Origin: an uncultured Draconibacterium sp.
GTDB taxonomy: Bacteria > Bacteroidota > Bacteroidia > Bacteroidales > Prolixibacteraceae
Assembly (NCBI RefSeq): GCF_963675585.1
Contig: NZ_OY776414.1
Coordinates: 2,769,001 to 2,833,000 of the forward strand
DNA length: 64,000 bases
Direction: 5' to 3'
Position numbers and translations under genes: made by a program. Of this stretch, positions 8,661-17,776 are shown piece after piece; the first letter of the stretch is position 1, and every line of letters starts with the position of its first letter. The notes under the pieces were generated by a model. The model saw only the letters and a list, made by a program, of their open reading frames with translations, was not told where the DNA came from and did not search any database.

Positions 8661-9998
8661 ATGAAAACGACATTAAGTATGCTATTTGCAATTCTGCTAT
8701 TTGCAAGTTGCGCAAACAATGAAAGCTCGAAGGAAGAGAGTAAAAAAATGAAAGCTAAGCAGTCGGAACAAATATCGGAATTACAATCTGTGGCAGCACT
8801 AAAAGATGGCATTGCGCCGGAGATAGTTCTTGAATACCGACGGGAATACCGCAGCAAAGATTTTCTGGTAAATGGGAATTTAGGAACCTACAGTTTTATA
8901 AATACGCCCGAGTTTTATCAAACAGCTACCGTTAATCGTGGTGCCGGCCAGGTGGCAATGCTGGAAAAGGAGCTTGATGCCACTTTGTTAAATACCCAAA
9001 CCGATACTGATCTTGGGGAAATGACATTAGGCGATCTTATTACCAACGAAGATGCCCGCATGCAGGGAGTGTTGGTGATCCACAATGGTAAAATTGTGTT
9101 GGAAGAATATCCCGGAATGCGCGAGCTGGACAAACACAGTTGGTTTTCAGCATCGAAACAGCTGGTGGGATTAACCACGCACATTTTAGCAGAAGAAGGA
9201 GTAATAGATCTGGAGCAAACGGTAAATCACTACCTGCCCGAATACGACAGCGACGATTGGAAAAGAATAAAAGTGAAGCACCTTTTACATCACATGGCAG
9301 GTATGGATTACGTAGAAACCAATGCAAACTTTATGGACCCGGAACATGCTTTGTCGCAGGTTACCAAATACGCGCTTGCTTCGCGTTACGAAGACGGCGG
9401 AGTATCGGCTTTTGACCTGCTAAAGGATGTAAAAAGCTACATTGAGCCGGGTGTTAAATACGACTACGCATCGCCAAACACGCAGATATTAGGGTTTATT
9501 ATCGAGCGGGTTAGCGGTGAAAAATACGAAGATGTAATAAGCGAACGTATTTGGACCCGGGTAGGTATGGAAAGCGATGGTCATTATGCATTATCGGCAC
9601 AGGGCGAACCCTTGTCGGCCGGTTTGTTTGCATCGCGCCTCCGCGATTTTGGCCGCTTTGCACTATTGTACACCCCCAGCTGGAATACAGTAGCCGATGA
9701 GCAAATTGTGAGCGACACTTATTGGGAAAAGGTGTACGACAACAGCTATGCCGATGCCCTGAAACGTGGCGTTGAAACCGACAAGTCGAAATATTTTAAA
9801 GACGGACAGTCGCATGCAACCTACCAGTGGGATTTGGTATTCGACGATGGCGACCTTTTTAAAGCAGGCCGCTACGGACAGGGAATTTATGTATCACCCG
9901 AAACCAATACGGTGGTGGTGTATTTCTCTAGTGTGTACATGAACGAAGTATATTTCCCGGGATTTGCCCGTCAGCTGTTACAACAAAACTACAGGTAA
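8661..9998 (+). CDS. Beta-lactamase-family serine hydrolase, lipoprotein
   Basis: Class C beta-lactamase/esterase-fold enzyme that should hydrolyse an ester or amide through an acyl-serine. It starts with a lipoprotein signal (LLFASC, Cys17), so it is anchored facing the periplasm or surface. The catalytic SxxK is SASK (Ser163-Lys166); the second motif is Tyr269 in DYASPN, where the usual YxN is YAS with Asn two residues later. The signature KHLLHHMAGMDY (about 206-217) is typical of the non-lactamase members. At 445 residues it is normal length. It has its own promoter and is probably monocistronic. True substrate is unknown; antibiotic hydrolysis is unlikely on family grounds. Confidence 0.9.
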   Translation: MKTTLSMLFAILLFASCANNESSKEESKKMKAKQSEQISELQSVAALKDGIAPEIVLEYRREYRSKDFLVNGNLGTYSFINTPEFYQTATVNRGAGQVAMLEKELDATLLNTQTDTDLGEMTLGDLITNEDARMQGVLVIHNGKIVLEEYPGMRELDKHSWFSASKQLVGLTTHILAEEGVIDLEQTVNHYLPEYDSDDWKRIKVKHLLHHMAGMDYVETNANFMDPEHALSQVTKYALASRYEDGGVSAFDLLKDVKSYIEPGVKYDYASPNTQILGFIIERVSGEKYEDVISERIWTRVGMESDGHYALSAQGEPLSAGLFASRLRDFGRFALLYTPSWNTVADEQIVSDTYWEKVYDNSYADALKRGVETDKSKYFKDGQSHATYQWDLVFDDGDLFKAGRYGQGIYVSPETNTVVVYFSSVYMNEVYFPGFARQLLQQNYR

Positions 9999-10186
9999 CA
10001 ATGGGCAACAAAAACAGTACTTAAAGCGTATAGTTTTACGAACTTTAAATTAGCATATGATTGCTATTCTTTTAAAATTCCGTATTTTACCAAAAGAAGT
10101 TGAATGGCTAATTATTTCATAGAACATTAAAAAAACAAGTTAACAAAACAGTTTAACTACATAGAAACACAGTAAAAAAGAAAGAA

Positions 10187-11902
10187 ATGAAAAATCGAAA
10201 AAAAAGATTTATAGTGTATTTGTTCAGCGCACTTATGGCATTAAGTGTAATAAGCTGCACAGAACAACAGGAGAAAGAGCTTAAAATTTATCATGGAGGA
10301 ACAATTCTAACGGTCGACAGCGACTTTTTGGAAGTGGAAGCCATTGTTTTTAAAGACAATAAAATTCTGGCAACCGGCGATTTCGAGGCCATGAAAAAGA
10401 ACTACGGAAAAAATTCAGCGCTTGTTAACCTTGAAGGCAAAACAATGCTTCCGGGATTTATCGATCCGCACGCTCACGTATTGTCATTCGCGCCGGTACG
10501 TTTTCTAACCGAAAACATTGGCGTAACCAACTTTGCCACCACCGAAGAGGCTTTGGCTCACTTGAAGAAAGTGGCATCGGAGCGCCCAAAAGGCGAATGG
10601 ATACTAGGCAGTGGATGGGATCCTTCCATTCAGGACGGGATTTCTGAATTAACCTTTAAAGAACTGAATGCGGTTTCAACCGACCATCCTGTTTTTGTAC
10701 TGAATACCTCGGGGCATTTGGCTTATGTAAACGAAAAAACCTACGAGGCAGCAGGTATTACTCAAGATGTGGTAAACCCTCCGGGAGCCGAATATTCGCG
10801 GGACGAGAACGGCAAATTAAACGGTGTAATTAAAAACAATGTGGCCTATTTGCCGGTATGGCTGGCAAATCCGGCGGCTGCAACACTTGATATGACCGAA
10901 GCTTTAATCTCGCTGTTGAATGAGTTTAACCAATACGGTGTTACCACTACCAGCGAATTTGCCCTGGGAGCAGCAACACAAAGTCATACCGAAGCCGATT
11001 TATTATTTGCGGCCACCGAAAGAGACGATTTTTCGGCGCGTGTTATGGCCTATCCCATGTATACCATAAGCGAACAGTGGGACAAGGCAGGAACAAAGAT
11101 GTACGACGGCAACGACCTGGCAAAAATTGTAGGATTTAAATTTATTGCCGACGGTTCGAACCAGGGATATACCGGGCTTCAGCGCGAACCTTATTTCGAT
11201 CCGGAGCACGCCGGAGAACACGGTATTGCCTACATGTCGGTGGACCAACTAAAGGAAATGACAGAATACAGAGCCGGGCAAGGCTGGCACATGTCGTTGC
11301 ACGGCAATGGTGATGCGGCCATCGATAATATCTTAGATGTAATGGAGTATCTGAAAAGCAAAGGCTATGATCTTTCTAAAATCAGGCCCCGCATTGAGCA
11401 CTGTTCCATTCTGCACGACGATCAGATTGAGCGAATGAAAGAGTTGGATGTTTCGGCAAGTTTCCTTATTGGCCATGTTCACTACTGGGGAACTGTAATG
11501 CGCGATAAAGTATTCGGACCTGAAAAGGCGATGTTGCTAGACCGTGCCGCAAGTGTTGAAAAAGCGGGTGTTTCGTATACCTTGCAATCAGACTTTTCAG
11601 TTACCGAGCCCGATATGTTACGCATGATACAAACAGCTGTTGAGCGTAAAACATTCAAAGAACCGGACTATATTCTGAATCCCGACGAGCGAGTATCGGT
11701 TGAATCAGCTATTCGTGCCGTTACCATTGAAGCAGCCTGGCAAATGATGAGCGAAGACATAATCGGTAGTCTGGAAGCCGGAAAATATGCCGACTTTGTA
11801 ATTCTGGAAAACGATCCGCGAAAAGTAGATGAGTCAGAAATTTCGGAAATAAAAGTATTGGAAACCTGGATGAATGGCAAACAGGTTTATTCAGCAGAAT
11901 AA
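10187..11902 (+). CDS. YtcJ-type metal-dependent amidohydrolase, lipoprotein
   Basis: Amidohydrolase-3 superfamily enzyme of 571 residues with a TIM-barrel core, expected to hydrolyse an amide or cyclic amide using bound metal. A lipobox (VISC, Cys24) marks it as exported. The metal-binding HxH is in GFIDPHAHVL (His95, His97); further ligand-like motifs are LHGNGDAAIDN, HCSILHDDQ and a C-terminal LQSDFSVTEPD. The composite beta-sandwich halves are at the N-terminus (KIYHGGTILTVD) and C-terminus (GKYADFVILENDP). Neighbours are two other exported hydrolases on the same strand, but 188-bp and 197-bp gaps argue for separate transcripts. Confidence 0.93.
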   Translation: MKNRKKRFIVYLFSALMALSVISCTEQQEKELKIYHGGTILTVDSDFLEVEAIVFKDNKILATGDFEAMKKNYGKNSALVNLEGKTMLPGFIDPHAHVLSFAPVRFLTENIGVTNFATTEEALAHLKKVASERPKGEWILGSGWDPSIQDGISELTFKELNAVSTDHPVFVLNTSGHLAYVNEKTYEAAGITQDVVNPPGAEYSRDENGKLNGVIKNNVAYLPVWLANPAAATLDMTEALISLLNEFNQYGVTTTSEFALGAATQSHTEADLLFAATERDDFSARVMAYPMYTISEQWDKAGTKMYDGNDLAKIVGFKFIADGSNQGYTGLQREPYFDPEHAGEHGIAYMSVDQLKEMTEYRAGQGWHMSLHGNGDAAIDNILDVMEYLKSKGYDLSKIRPRIEHCSILHDDQIERMKELDVSASFLIGHVHYWGTVMRDKVFGPEKAMLLDRAASVEKAGVSYTLQSDFSVTEPDMLRMIQTAVERKTFKEPDYILNPDERVSVESAIRAVTIEAAWQMMSEDIIGSLEAGKYADFVILENDPRKVDESEISEIKVLETWMNGKQVYSAE

Positions 11903-11930
11903 AGTGCTGTAATTTTTCAGAAATCATATT

Positions 11931-11965
11931 TAAAGGGGTTGTCTTAAAAGGATGCCCCTTTTTCG
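11931..11965 (+). terminator. Likely terminator of the amidohydrolase gene
   Basis: AAAGGGG pairs with CCCCTTTT across an imperfect inner region and is followed by TTTTTC, 29 bp after the stop codon. Confidence 0.6.
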
Positions 11966-11993
11966 TTGCTATTAATTTTTTTTACATGTTGAC

Positions 11994-12057
11994 CCTTTTG
12001 GGATTCAGCCAGGCCGGTAAGGAGTAGAATACCGGAGCCAAAGCCCGCATCTTTGTA
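11994..12057 (+). promoter_or_regulatory. Shared promoter element B (before the M20 peptidase)
   Basis: GGG at 12000, GGAGTA at 12021 and TTTG at 12052: the same 21 + 31 bp spacing as elements A and C. The leader contains AGTAATAACGATA. CCGG flanks the second box on both sides, forming an imperfect inverted repeat. Confidence 0.65.
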
Positions 12058-12099
12058 CCGAGCATATAAACAAGTAATAACGATACAAAATTAAAATCA

Positions 12100-13461
12100 A
12101 TGAAAACAACGATTAAAAGAAATTGGATAAGCAGCATAATGAGTGTAATAGTACTTTTTACCTCGTTTAGTTTAAGCGCACAGGAACGCACCCTCCCGCA
12201 ATCGGTAATCGATAAAATGGAAAAGGTAGTAGATGCGAATGCCGAATACATTCAGGACATTTATAAAGACATCCACGAATTTGCCGAACTTCCTTTTATG
12301 GAGTTCCGCACAGCCGGAGTGGTTGAAAGAGAGTTAACAAGTCTGGGATTTGAGGTACAAACCGAAATAGGAATTACCGGCGTTGTCGGAATCCTCCGGA
12401 ACGGCGACGGACCAGTGTTTATGTACCGTGGCGATATGGATGCGCTTTCGATTAAAGAAGAAACCGGGTTGCCCTATGCCAGCAAACAGGTGGTAACGAA
12501 CCGGGAGGGAGAAGTAGTGCCCGTTTCGCACATGTGCGGACACGATGCCAACACCACCTTTTTAATTGGCCTGGCGCATACCATGGTAGAAATGAAAGAC
12601 CAGTGGTCGGGAACTTTGGTATTGGTGGCACAACCTGCCGAAGAAATTGTGCAGGGCGCCCAGGCTATGATCGACAGCGGATTGTACACCAAATACAAGG
12701 TGCCCAAACCCGATTATTTTCTGGCACAACACACCGGGCCGCTTCCGGTTGGTTCGATAACAACAACAGCTGGCCGCATAATGACCGGAACCACGCACAT
12801 GGATGTTACTTTTCACGGAATTGGCGGGCACGGCTCTTCGCCGCATCATGCAAAAGACCCGGTGGTAATGGCCGGAATGGCAATCGTTCAGTTGCAAACA
12901 GTTGTGTCGCGTTATACCGACCCGAACGAGGTAGCCGTATTAACCATTGGTAGCGTTCAGGCCGGGAAAGACCACAATGTGATTCCGACAGAAGCACACC
13001 TGAAACTAAAGCTGCACTTTTCGAACGAGGACACCATGAATAAAATGATTAAAGGCATTCACAACATAGTAAACAGCATTGCGCTGGCGAACGATGTGCC
13101 GGCAGAAATGATGCCAACCATAACACAAAGTGGGTTTGGCCCGGCAGTGTATAACGATGAGGAATTTATAAACCAGATAAGAAGTGTAAGCGAAAAAGTT
13201 GACTTTGTAAACAAGCGTATCGATGACTTTGTATCCTCAGGCTCGGAAGATGCCTTTGCCCTGATAAACGGATTGGAAGATGTAAAAGGGGCTTACCTGT
13301 TTTTAGGTGGCGTTACTGTTGAAGAGTTTACACAGGCCCAAAAAGAGGGGAAAGAGTTTCCGTTTTTTGTACACGAACCGTATTACCACGTGTCGATGGA
13401 TGGAATAACCTTTGGAACAAAAACAGCAGCTCTAATAGCCCTCGATATTTTACAGAAATAA
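12100..13461 (+). CDS. Exported M20 family amidohydrolase/peptidase
   Basis: M20D-type (hippurate hydrolase/AbgB-like) enzyme that cleaves N-acyl amino acids or related amides. A cleavable signal peptide ends about residue 27 (SLSAQ), without a lipobox. Core motifs: YRGDMDAL (about 109-116), metal Cys and His in HMCGHDA (Cys146, His148), catalytic Glu pair in QPAEE (181-182), dimerisation-domain GGHGSSPHHAKDPV, and a C-terminal His in PYYHVSMDG. Most relatives are cytoplasmic, so an exported version suggests processing of external acyl-peptides. Length (453) is slightly above average because of the signal peptide. Confidence 0.92.
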   Translation: MKTTIKRNWISSIMSVIVLFTSFSLSAQERTLPQSVIDKMEKVVDANAEYIQDIYKDIHEFAELPFMEFRTAGVVERELTSLGFEVQTEIGITGVVGILRNGDGPVFMYRGDMDALSIKEETGLPYASKQVVTNREGEVVPVSHMCGHDANTTFLIGLAHTMVEMKDQWSGTLVLVAQPAEEIVQGAQAMIDSGLYTKYKVPKPDYFLAQHTGPLPVGSITTTAGRIMTGTTHMDVTFHGIGGHGSSPHHAKDPVVMAGMAIVQLQTVVSRYTDPNEVAVLTIGSVQAGKDHNVIPTEAHLKLKLHFSNEDTMNKMIKGIHNIVNSIALANDVPAEMMPTITQSGFGPAVYNDEEFINQIRSVSEKVDFVNKRIDDFVSSGSEDAFALINGLEDVKGAYLFLGGVTVEEFTQAQKEGKEFPFFVHEPYYHVSMDGITFGTKTAALIALDILQK

Positions 13462-13488
13462 TAAACTTTTTAAATAATAGATGATGTA

Positions 13489-13517
13489 GAGCCCGGCCTT
13501 TGGTCGGGCCTTTTTGT
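13489..13517 (+). terminator. Terminator of the M20 gene
   Basis: GCCCGGCC and GGTCGGGC form an 8-bp stem (one G-T pair) around TTT, followed by a T run, 28 bp after the stop. Confidence 0.85.
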
Positions 13518-13595
13518 GGCTTATCGTGCAATATAAATTTATTCCGGATTTTAAGGTGAGTGTGAAATAAATTGCAGGAAAACAAAGCGATAGAT

Positions 13596-13642
13596 AAAAA
13601 AGAGACTCGCCTGCTTTTTTTTTAAAACAATGCAGGCGAGTC
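13596..13642 (-). terminator. Terminator of the sulfatase gene
   Basis: A perfect 11-bp inverted repeat (GACTCGCCTGC / GCAGGCGAGTC) with a T-rich loop; on the minus strand it is followed by TCTCTTTTTTATC, giving the U tract. It lies 84 bp beyond the sulfatase stop. Confidence 0.85.
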
Positions 13643-13725
13643 CGGCTTCAACAACCTAACAGCACGGGGCGGTTAAATACTTGCCAATGCTGTCGGGATA
13701 TAATACACCCTTATCAAAAGGTTGT

Positions 13726-16086
13726 TTAATTCGCTTTAGGGATGCGGACAACTAGCTTGTCGAGCGTTCCACTAAATTCATTTTCACGATTGTACTCTTT
13801 CGACACCAGTGTTCCGGTATCTTCTCCAACATCAAAGGTCTCCGACAAGGAATACATTACTGCATGAATACGACCAATTTCACCCTGACCGACCTTGTTA
13901 CCATTGATGTAAAGCGTTACCATACCTGACAAGCCTTCTGCAACCTCGTATTCGGCTTTTAGCTCCACCTCACCGCTAGGGACAGGAACATTCGAACGAA
14001 CAAAATACCTGTCTTCGTTAAAAGCATTATAAGCGTATACCAACCTGTTGTTATGTACATAGAAAGCGTATCCGCCATACAATCCACCGGCTGCAACGAG
14101 TACACCTTCGGCTCCGCCATCAGGAATTTTTGCATATGCCGTGATGGTGTGGTTACGATTCTTAACAGGTGGCGAATACTGTTCAGATATACGTGTTGCA
14201 CCGGGAGGATAGAATACAAACTCTTCGCGTTGCGGAGCGTAATGGCTGTTTGTTTCACCAATTCGGGCAGCAATATTGTCATACAAGGGATAAACATTGT
14301 ATTTCCACGCATCCTCGTCCCAGGCTTCCTGCAGTTCTTTTAACTTTTCAGGATACTGGTCCACCACGTTATTGGATTCCGAAAAGTCTTCGTTCAAATT
14401 GTAAAGTTCCCACACATCGTCTTCGAACGGGAATGTACCGCCGGTGGACCAGGGCATACGGTTTGCATGGATGGTCACTGCCTTCCAGCCATCCATATAC
14501 ATCGCCCTGTTTCCCAGCAATTCATAATACTGGCGGGTGTGGCGGTCATCCGCATCTTTATCGTTAAATGTATAAGCAAAGCTGGTACCATCAAAAGGTA
14601 GTTGCTTAATTCCATCTATTTCCTCAAGCGGATCTAAACCTAAGGCTTCAAGAACGGTAGGACCAATATCTATAATATGGTGATACTGGGAACGAACTTC
14701 TCCCTTTGCCTCAATACCCGAAGGCCAATGCACAATCATTGGATCCTGCACACCTCCCCGGTGGACGATCTGTTTAAAATATTTGAACGGAGTGTTACCT
14801 GCCCATGCCCAACCGGCATGGTAGTGGTTAAAAGTCTCAGCTGTTCCCCATTCGTCGTAAAAACGTTGATTGCTTTCAAAACTTGCTTGTTGACCATTTA
14901 CAAACAGCACCTCGTTATGGGTTCCAGCAAGTCCTCCTTCGGCACTGGCTCCATTATCCGAAGTAATAATGATTAAGGTGTTGTCGAGTTCTCCGATGCG
15001 TTCCAGCGTTTCAACCATTCTGCCGATTTCCATATCAACATGATCGAGCTGAGCAGCGAAGGCTTCCATCTCGCGTGCATACATCTTCTTTTCTTCATCG
15101 CTAAGGCTGTTCCAGGCCGGAATGTCATCTGGTCGTTCGGTCAGAACTGTTCCTTCAGGAATTACACCATTTTCTATTTGTCTCGCAAAAGTCATCTCCC
15201 GGGCTTTGTCCCAGCCCATATCAAATTTTCCGCGGTATTTTTGCAGATACTCATCCGGAGCGTGGTGCGGCGTATGTGCAGCTCCCGGTGCCCAAAACAT
15301 AAAGAAAGGTCGATCGGGGTCGATTGAAGCCTTGCCGGTCAGATAATAAATCGCTTTATCGGCAAGATCGGTAGACAGGTGATAATCGGGATTGTCACGG
15401 GCCGGCTCAACCGGTTCGTGGCCCGCATACATCACCGGGGCAAAGTTGCTCACGTCGGCTGCCATAAATGTATAGGTATGGTCGAAACCATCGTGTGTTG
15501 GCCAGTAAGTGAACGGACCAACCTGATGCACCTGGAATCCGGGCGTGTGATCCCACTTACCTATGGCATAGGTAGACCAACCGGCTATCTGGGCATTACG
15601 CGATATTGCCTGAGCCGATAAAGGAACCCGACCTGCATATCCGGGAAATCCCATCGCTGTGTTTGCATGCGATCCGAGCCCAATGGAGTGATGGTTACGC
15701 CCTGCCAGAATTGAAGCACGCGAAGGCGAGCAAAGGGCTGTTGTATGGAAATCGGTATAAATCAAACCTTCAGCGGCAAGACGGTCCATGTTCGGTGTTT
15801 CAGTTAAGCCACCATAGGAACCGAGCTGTCCGTAACCCACATCGTCAAGCAGGATAATCAGTACATTCGGCTCGTCTCCGGTAAAGGTCTTCTCTTCCGG
15901 CCAAACCTCGACTGAGTTCTCATAGCTTTTGGCGATCTTGCCGTCGAAGCCCTCAACTGTTTTGGTTTTAATTTCGGTATCGGTTTTGGTTTCGGTATCG
16001 GTCTGGGAGCATGCAAAGCCAGCCCAGCAAACAGCCAGCAAGGCAGCAAATCTTGTGGCAATTTTAATAGGTAAAGGTAAATTCAT
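13726..16086 (-). CDS. Arylsulfatase (S1 family) with C-terminal extension, lipoprotein
   Basis: Type I formylglycine sulfatase of 786 residues, releasing sulfate from a sugar or aryl ester outside the cytoplasm. A lipobox (GFAC) follows a short signal. The sulfatase signature LCSPSRASILAGR places the Cys to be converted to formylglycine at residue 119; metal ligands fit LLDDVGYG near the N-terminus and TSDNGAS mid-protein. The sequence resembles the AtsA-like S1_4 arylsulfatases. After the catalytic domain (to about 590) a C-terminal beta-sandwich-like region carries YINGNKVGQGEIG and ends in FSGTLDKLVVRI, similar to LamG-type domains. No maturation enzyme or carbohydrate locus adjoins it. 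Confidence 0.93.
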   Translation of the reverse strand: MNLPLPIKIATRFAALLAVCWAGFACSQTDTETKTDTEIKTKTVEGFDGKIAKSYENSVEVWPEEKTFTGDEPNVLIILLDDVGYGQLGSYGGLTETPNMDRLAAEGLIYTDFHTTALCSPSRASILAGRNHHSIGLGSHANTAMGFPGYAGRVPLSAQAISRNAQIAGWSTYAIGKWDHTPGFQVHQVGPFTYWPTHDGFDHTYTFMAADVSNFAPVMYAGHEPVEPARDNPDYHLSTDLADKAIYYLTGKASIDPDRPFFMFWAPGAAHTPHHAPDEYLQKYRGKFDMGWDKAREMTFARQIENGVIPEGTVLTERPDDIPAWNSLSDEEKKMYAREMEAFAAQLDHVDMEIGRMVETLERIGELDNTLIIITSDNGASAEGGLAGTHNEVLFVNGQQASFESNQRFYDEWGTAETFNHYHAGWAWAGNTPFKYFKQIVHRGGVQDPMIVHWPSGIEAKGEVRSQYHHIIDIGPTVLEALGLDPLEEIDGIKQLPFDGTSFAYTFNDKDADDRHTRQYYELLGNRAMYMDGWKAVTIHANRMPWSTGGTFPFEDDVWELYNLNEDFSESNNVVDQYPEKLKELQEAWDEDAWKYNVYPLYDNIAARIGETNSHYAPQREEFVFYPPGATRISEQYSPPVKNRNHTITAYAKIPDGGAEGVLVAAGGLYGGYAFYVHNNRLVYAYNAFNEDRYFVRSNVPVPSGEVELKAEYEVAEGLSGMVTLYINGNKVGQGEIGRIHAVMYSLSETFDVGEDTGTLVSKEYNRENEFSGTLDKLVVRIPKAN

Positions 16087-16426
16087 AATCTGTTTTTTTT
16101 CAGTGGTTAGCTATATGCTACTGTTTTTTAAAGTGTGGTATATTTAGATGTAGGATTGTACTGCATTTTTAGCTACAGCTTTGTTTTAAATATACAATTT
16201 ATTACAAATTATCGATAAAAAAAAAGCGCGAACAAATTCTATTTTATGTAGTTTGAGCAAATATTATGTTCCATTCTTTGATGCGGTTGATTTGCAAGCT
16301 GTGTACTGCTGCCAAAAAAATTCTATCGCGTGATAAATATCACAGCAATTTAATACACCAAACAAAAGGGCATCCGCTGTGGATGCCCTTTTGGTCAGTT
16401 ATGAGTTAATAAACGAACCGATGCCC
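16087..16426. other. Intergenic leader of the sulfatase and terminator of the upstream gene
   Basis: 340 bp. The left half is the AT-rich leader of the sulfatase gene, the right end the terminator at 16366-16393. No gene, repeat or clear operator seen. Confidence 0.5.
16366..16393 (-). terminator. Terminator of the 240-residue protein gene
   Basis: AAAAGGGCATCC and GGATGCCCTTTT form a perfect 12-bp stem with a 4-nt loop; terminal A and T runs make it usable on both strands. Confidence 0.9.
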
Positions 16427-17149
16427 TTACGGGTTTACAGTTTCTTCTTCGGGTGTTTTCCGGCGTTTTTTCACCACCTCGTTGTTCTCGGCAATAATGG
16501 TGGCTATTGTTCGGGCCAGGTCGCCATAAGTGGGCTCTTCAACCAATTCCATGGCACGCATATATACCACAATACGCTCGTTTATAATACCAACTACAGC
16601 TTTCTTAATGGTTGTTGCATTTTGTTCGGTTCCTTCGTGTGCCTTTTCTTCTTCGTAAGCTATACGGGTGGTTTCAAAGTCGGTCTGGGCGGTTTGTAAA
16701 GCTGTTTTTACCTCGGCACATCCCGGCAAGAGGGCAATGGCATCCTGTAATTTTTGTTTCGAAAGATCATCAAGCATCGAAACGAGCAACGACGATTCGA
16801 TAGAGTAACTTTCGCCGGTAATGTTGAGTCCATAACGATCAAGCACTTTCTCCACTGTTTCGGCGGCACTTTTAACATCGGCCTGCGGATGATGCAAATA
16901 GCCTTTTACAAGGTAGAACAAGGCCCTAACCTGCTGGTCGCGCAGGCTGTCTTTTTCGTCCAGTTCGCTTTCGGCTTTCGAGCGGTTAATGGATGAAGTT
17001 AACAGAGCCGATTCCGATTCAAGGTCGGTAAACATGCTGCTTAAATGCACATCGCTACTTAAAGTGGTGTTTTTATAGCCACCGATCATGCGCATACTCA
17101 CCGCATTAATTTCTGTTGTACGACTGTTGAAAATAATTTTTTCAATCAT
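16427..17149 (-). CDS. Helical hypothetical protein (DUF6261-like), 240 residues
   Basis: A soluble, almost all-helical protein with no signal peptide. It starts MIEKIIFNSRTTEINAVSMR and has long amphipathic helices: SAAETVEKVLDRYGLNI, LQTAQTDFETTRIAYEEEKA and GDLARTIATIIAENNEVVKK, then a Lys/Glu-rich tail. The overall look is that of the Bacteroidota family I know as DUF6261, whose function is unknown; the assignment is from memory, not a search. It is a single-gene unit with its own terminator, and its promoter region shares the 627-bp divergent gap that contains the 42-bp tandem repeat. Confidence 0.8.
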   Translation of the reverse strand: MIEKIIFNSRTTEINAVSMRMIGGYKNTTLSSDVHLSSMFTDLESESALLTSSINRSKAESELDEKDSLRDQQVRALFYLVKGYLHHPQADVKSAAETVEKVLDRYGLNITGESYSIESSLLVSMLDDLSKQKLQDAIALLPGCAEVKTALQTAQTDFETTRIAYEEEKAHEGTEQNATTIKKAVVGIINERIVVYMRAMELVEEPTYGDLARTIATIIAENNEVVKKRRKTPEEETVNP

Positions 17150-17280
17150 AGTTTTTGATTTTTAATGTTTGTAAAGGTCTCAATGACTCACGGGTTAATG
17201 ATGTGATTGTTGAGTTTTGTTGATGTAAGTTACAATATGTAAACAGTTAGCACCAAAATTTAAAACCTGCTATTGAGCAT

Positions 17281-17530
17281 AAGTAAACTTACATAGCCCG
17301 CTTTGGTTCGTTTGGCGCAAAACCAAACGGTTAAACCTTCACCCGGCATTTTTTTGGGGCGTAACCAAACAGTTAAGGCTCCAGGCGAAGGCATTCGAGC
17401 GTGTAACCAAACGTTTAAAGCCCAAAATGGCTTCAGGTGAGGCCATAACCAAACGTTTAAACCTTGCCCCGGCTTCGGAGGAGTGTTTAAGCAAACGCTT
17501 ACGGGAATAGGACTAAAGCCCTTTCTAGCA
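17281..17530. repeat. 42-bp tandem repeat array, five units plus a partial one
   Basis: The core AACCAAACGTTTAAA or a close variant starts at 17321, 17363, 17405, 17447 and 17489, exactly 42 bp apart; a diverged copy (AAGTAAACTTACA) starts at 17281. Each core contains or approximates the palindrome AAACGTTT, while the 27-bp remainders vary. In one frame each unit reads NQT(V/F)K followed by a Pro/Gly-rich stretch, but a TGA interrupts the third unit and there is no start. Confidence 0.85.
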
Positions 17531-17572
17531 TTTTGCCAGTTTATTTTTGCTTCGTTAATTAAACCTATGTTG

Positions 17573-17633
17573 TTTTGTTAAACAGGATTGCTAACTTTAA
17601 ACACAAAAGAATCAACCCGTTGAATACGTACAC
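17573..17633 (+). promoter_or_regulatory. Duplicated promoter-like segment, copy 1
   Basis: TTGTTAAAC, then ATTGCTAACTTTAAACACAA, then CCGTTGAATAC. The same blocks recur at 24984-25048. TTG and TAACTTTA are spaced like -33 and -7 elements, about 200 bp before the coding start. Confidence 0.45.
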
Positions 17634-17776
17634 TGAAAAAAGGCTAAAAACAAGAATAACATAATATGTGTATAATACACGCCTATATGGGTGTATAACA
17701 ACAGGTTTAAAACCGCTATAAGCGAAATAACAACAATGATGATACGTAGTAGTTGTGGGTAAATTTGAATTGAGTC

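Larger units (their letters stand above)
17150..17776. other. Divergent intergenic region with 42-bp tandem repeats and a duplicated promoter segment
   Basis: 627 bp without a supportable gene. It contains the tandem array at 17281-17530, a promoter-like segment at 17573-17633 also found before the histidine kinase, and a GTGTATAATACAC palindrome near 17670. Open frames across the array lack starts and are interrupted. Confidence 0.6.

Noticed and set aside
8661-9998. Antibiotic-resistance beta-lactamase
   Set aside because: Although it has SxxK, the HHMAGMDY-type signature and altered second motif fit esterase/peptidase-like serine hydrolases; no evidence for drug hydrolysis.
12534-12953. 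139-codon open frame inside the M20 gene
   Set aside because: Lies wholly inside a clearly coding gene in another frame, with low-complexity translation.
14169-14567. 132-codon plus-strand open frame opposite the sulfatase
   Set aside because: Antisense shadow of a conserved sulfatase region; composition is not protein-like.
17281-17530. CRISPR array interpretation of the 42-bp repeats
   Set aside because: The conserved core is only about 15 bp, spacers are partly similar, and there are no cas genes nearby.
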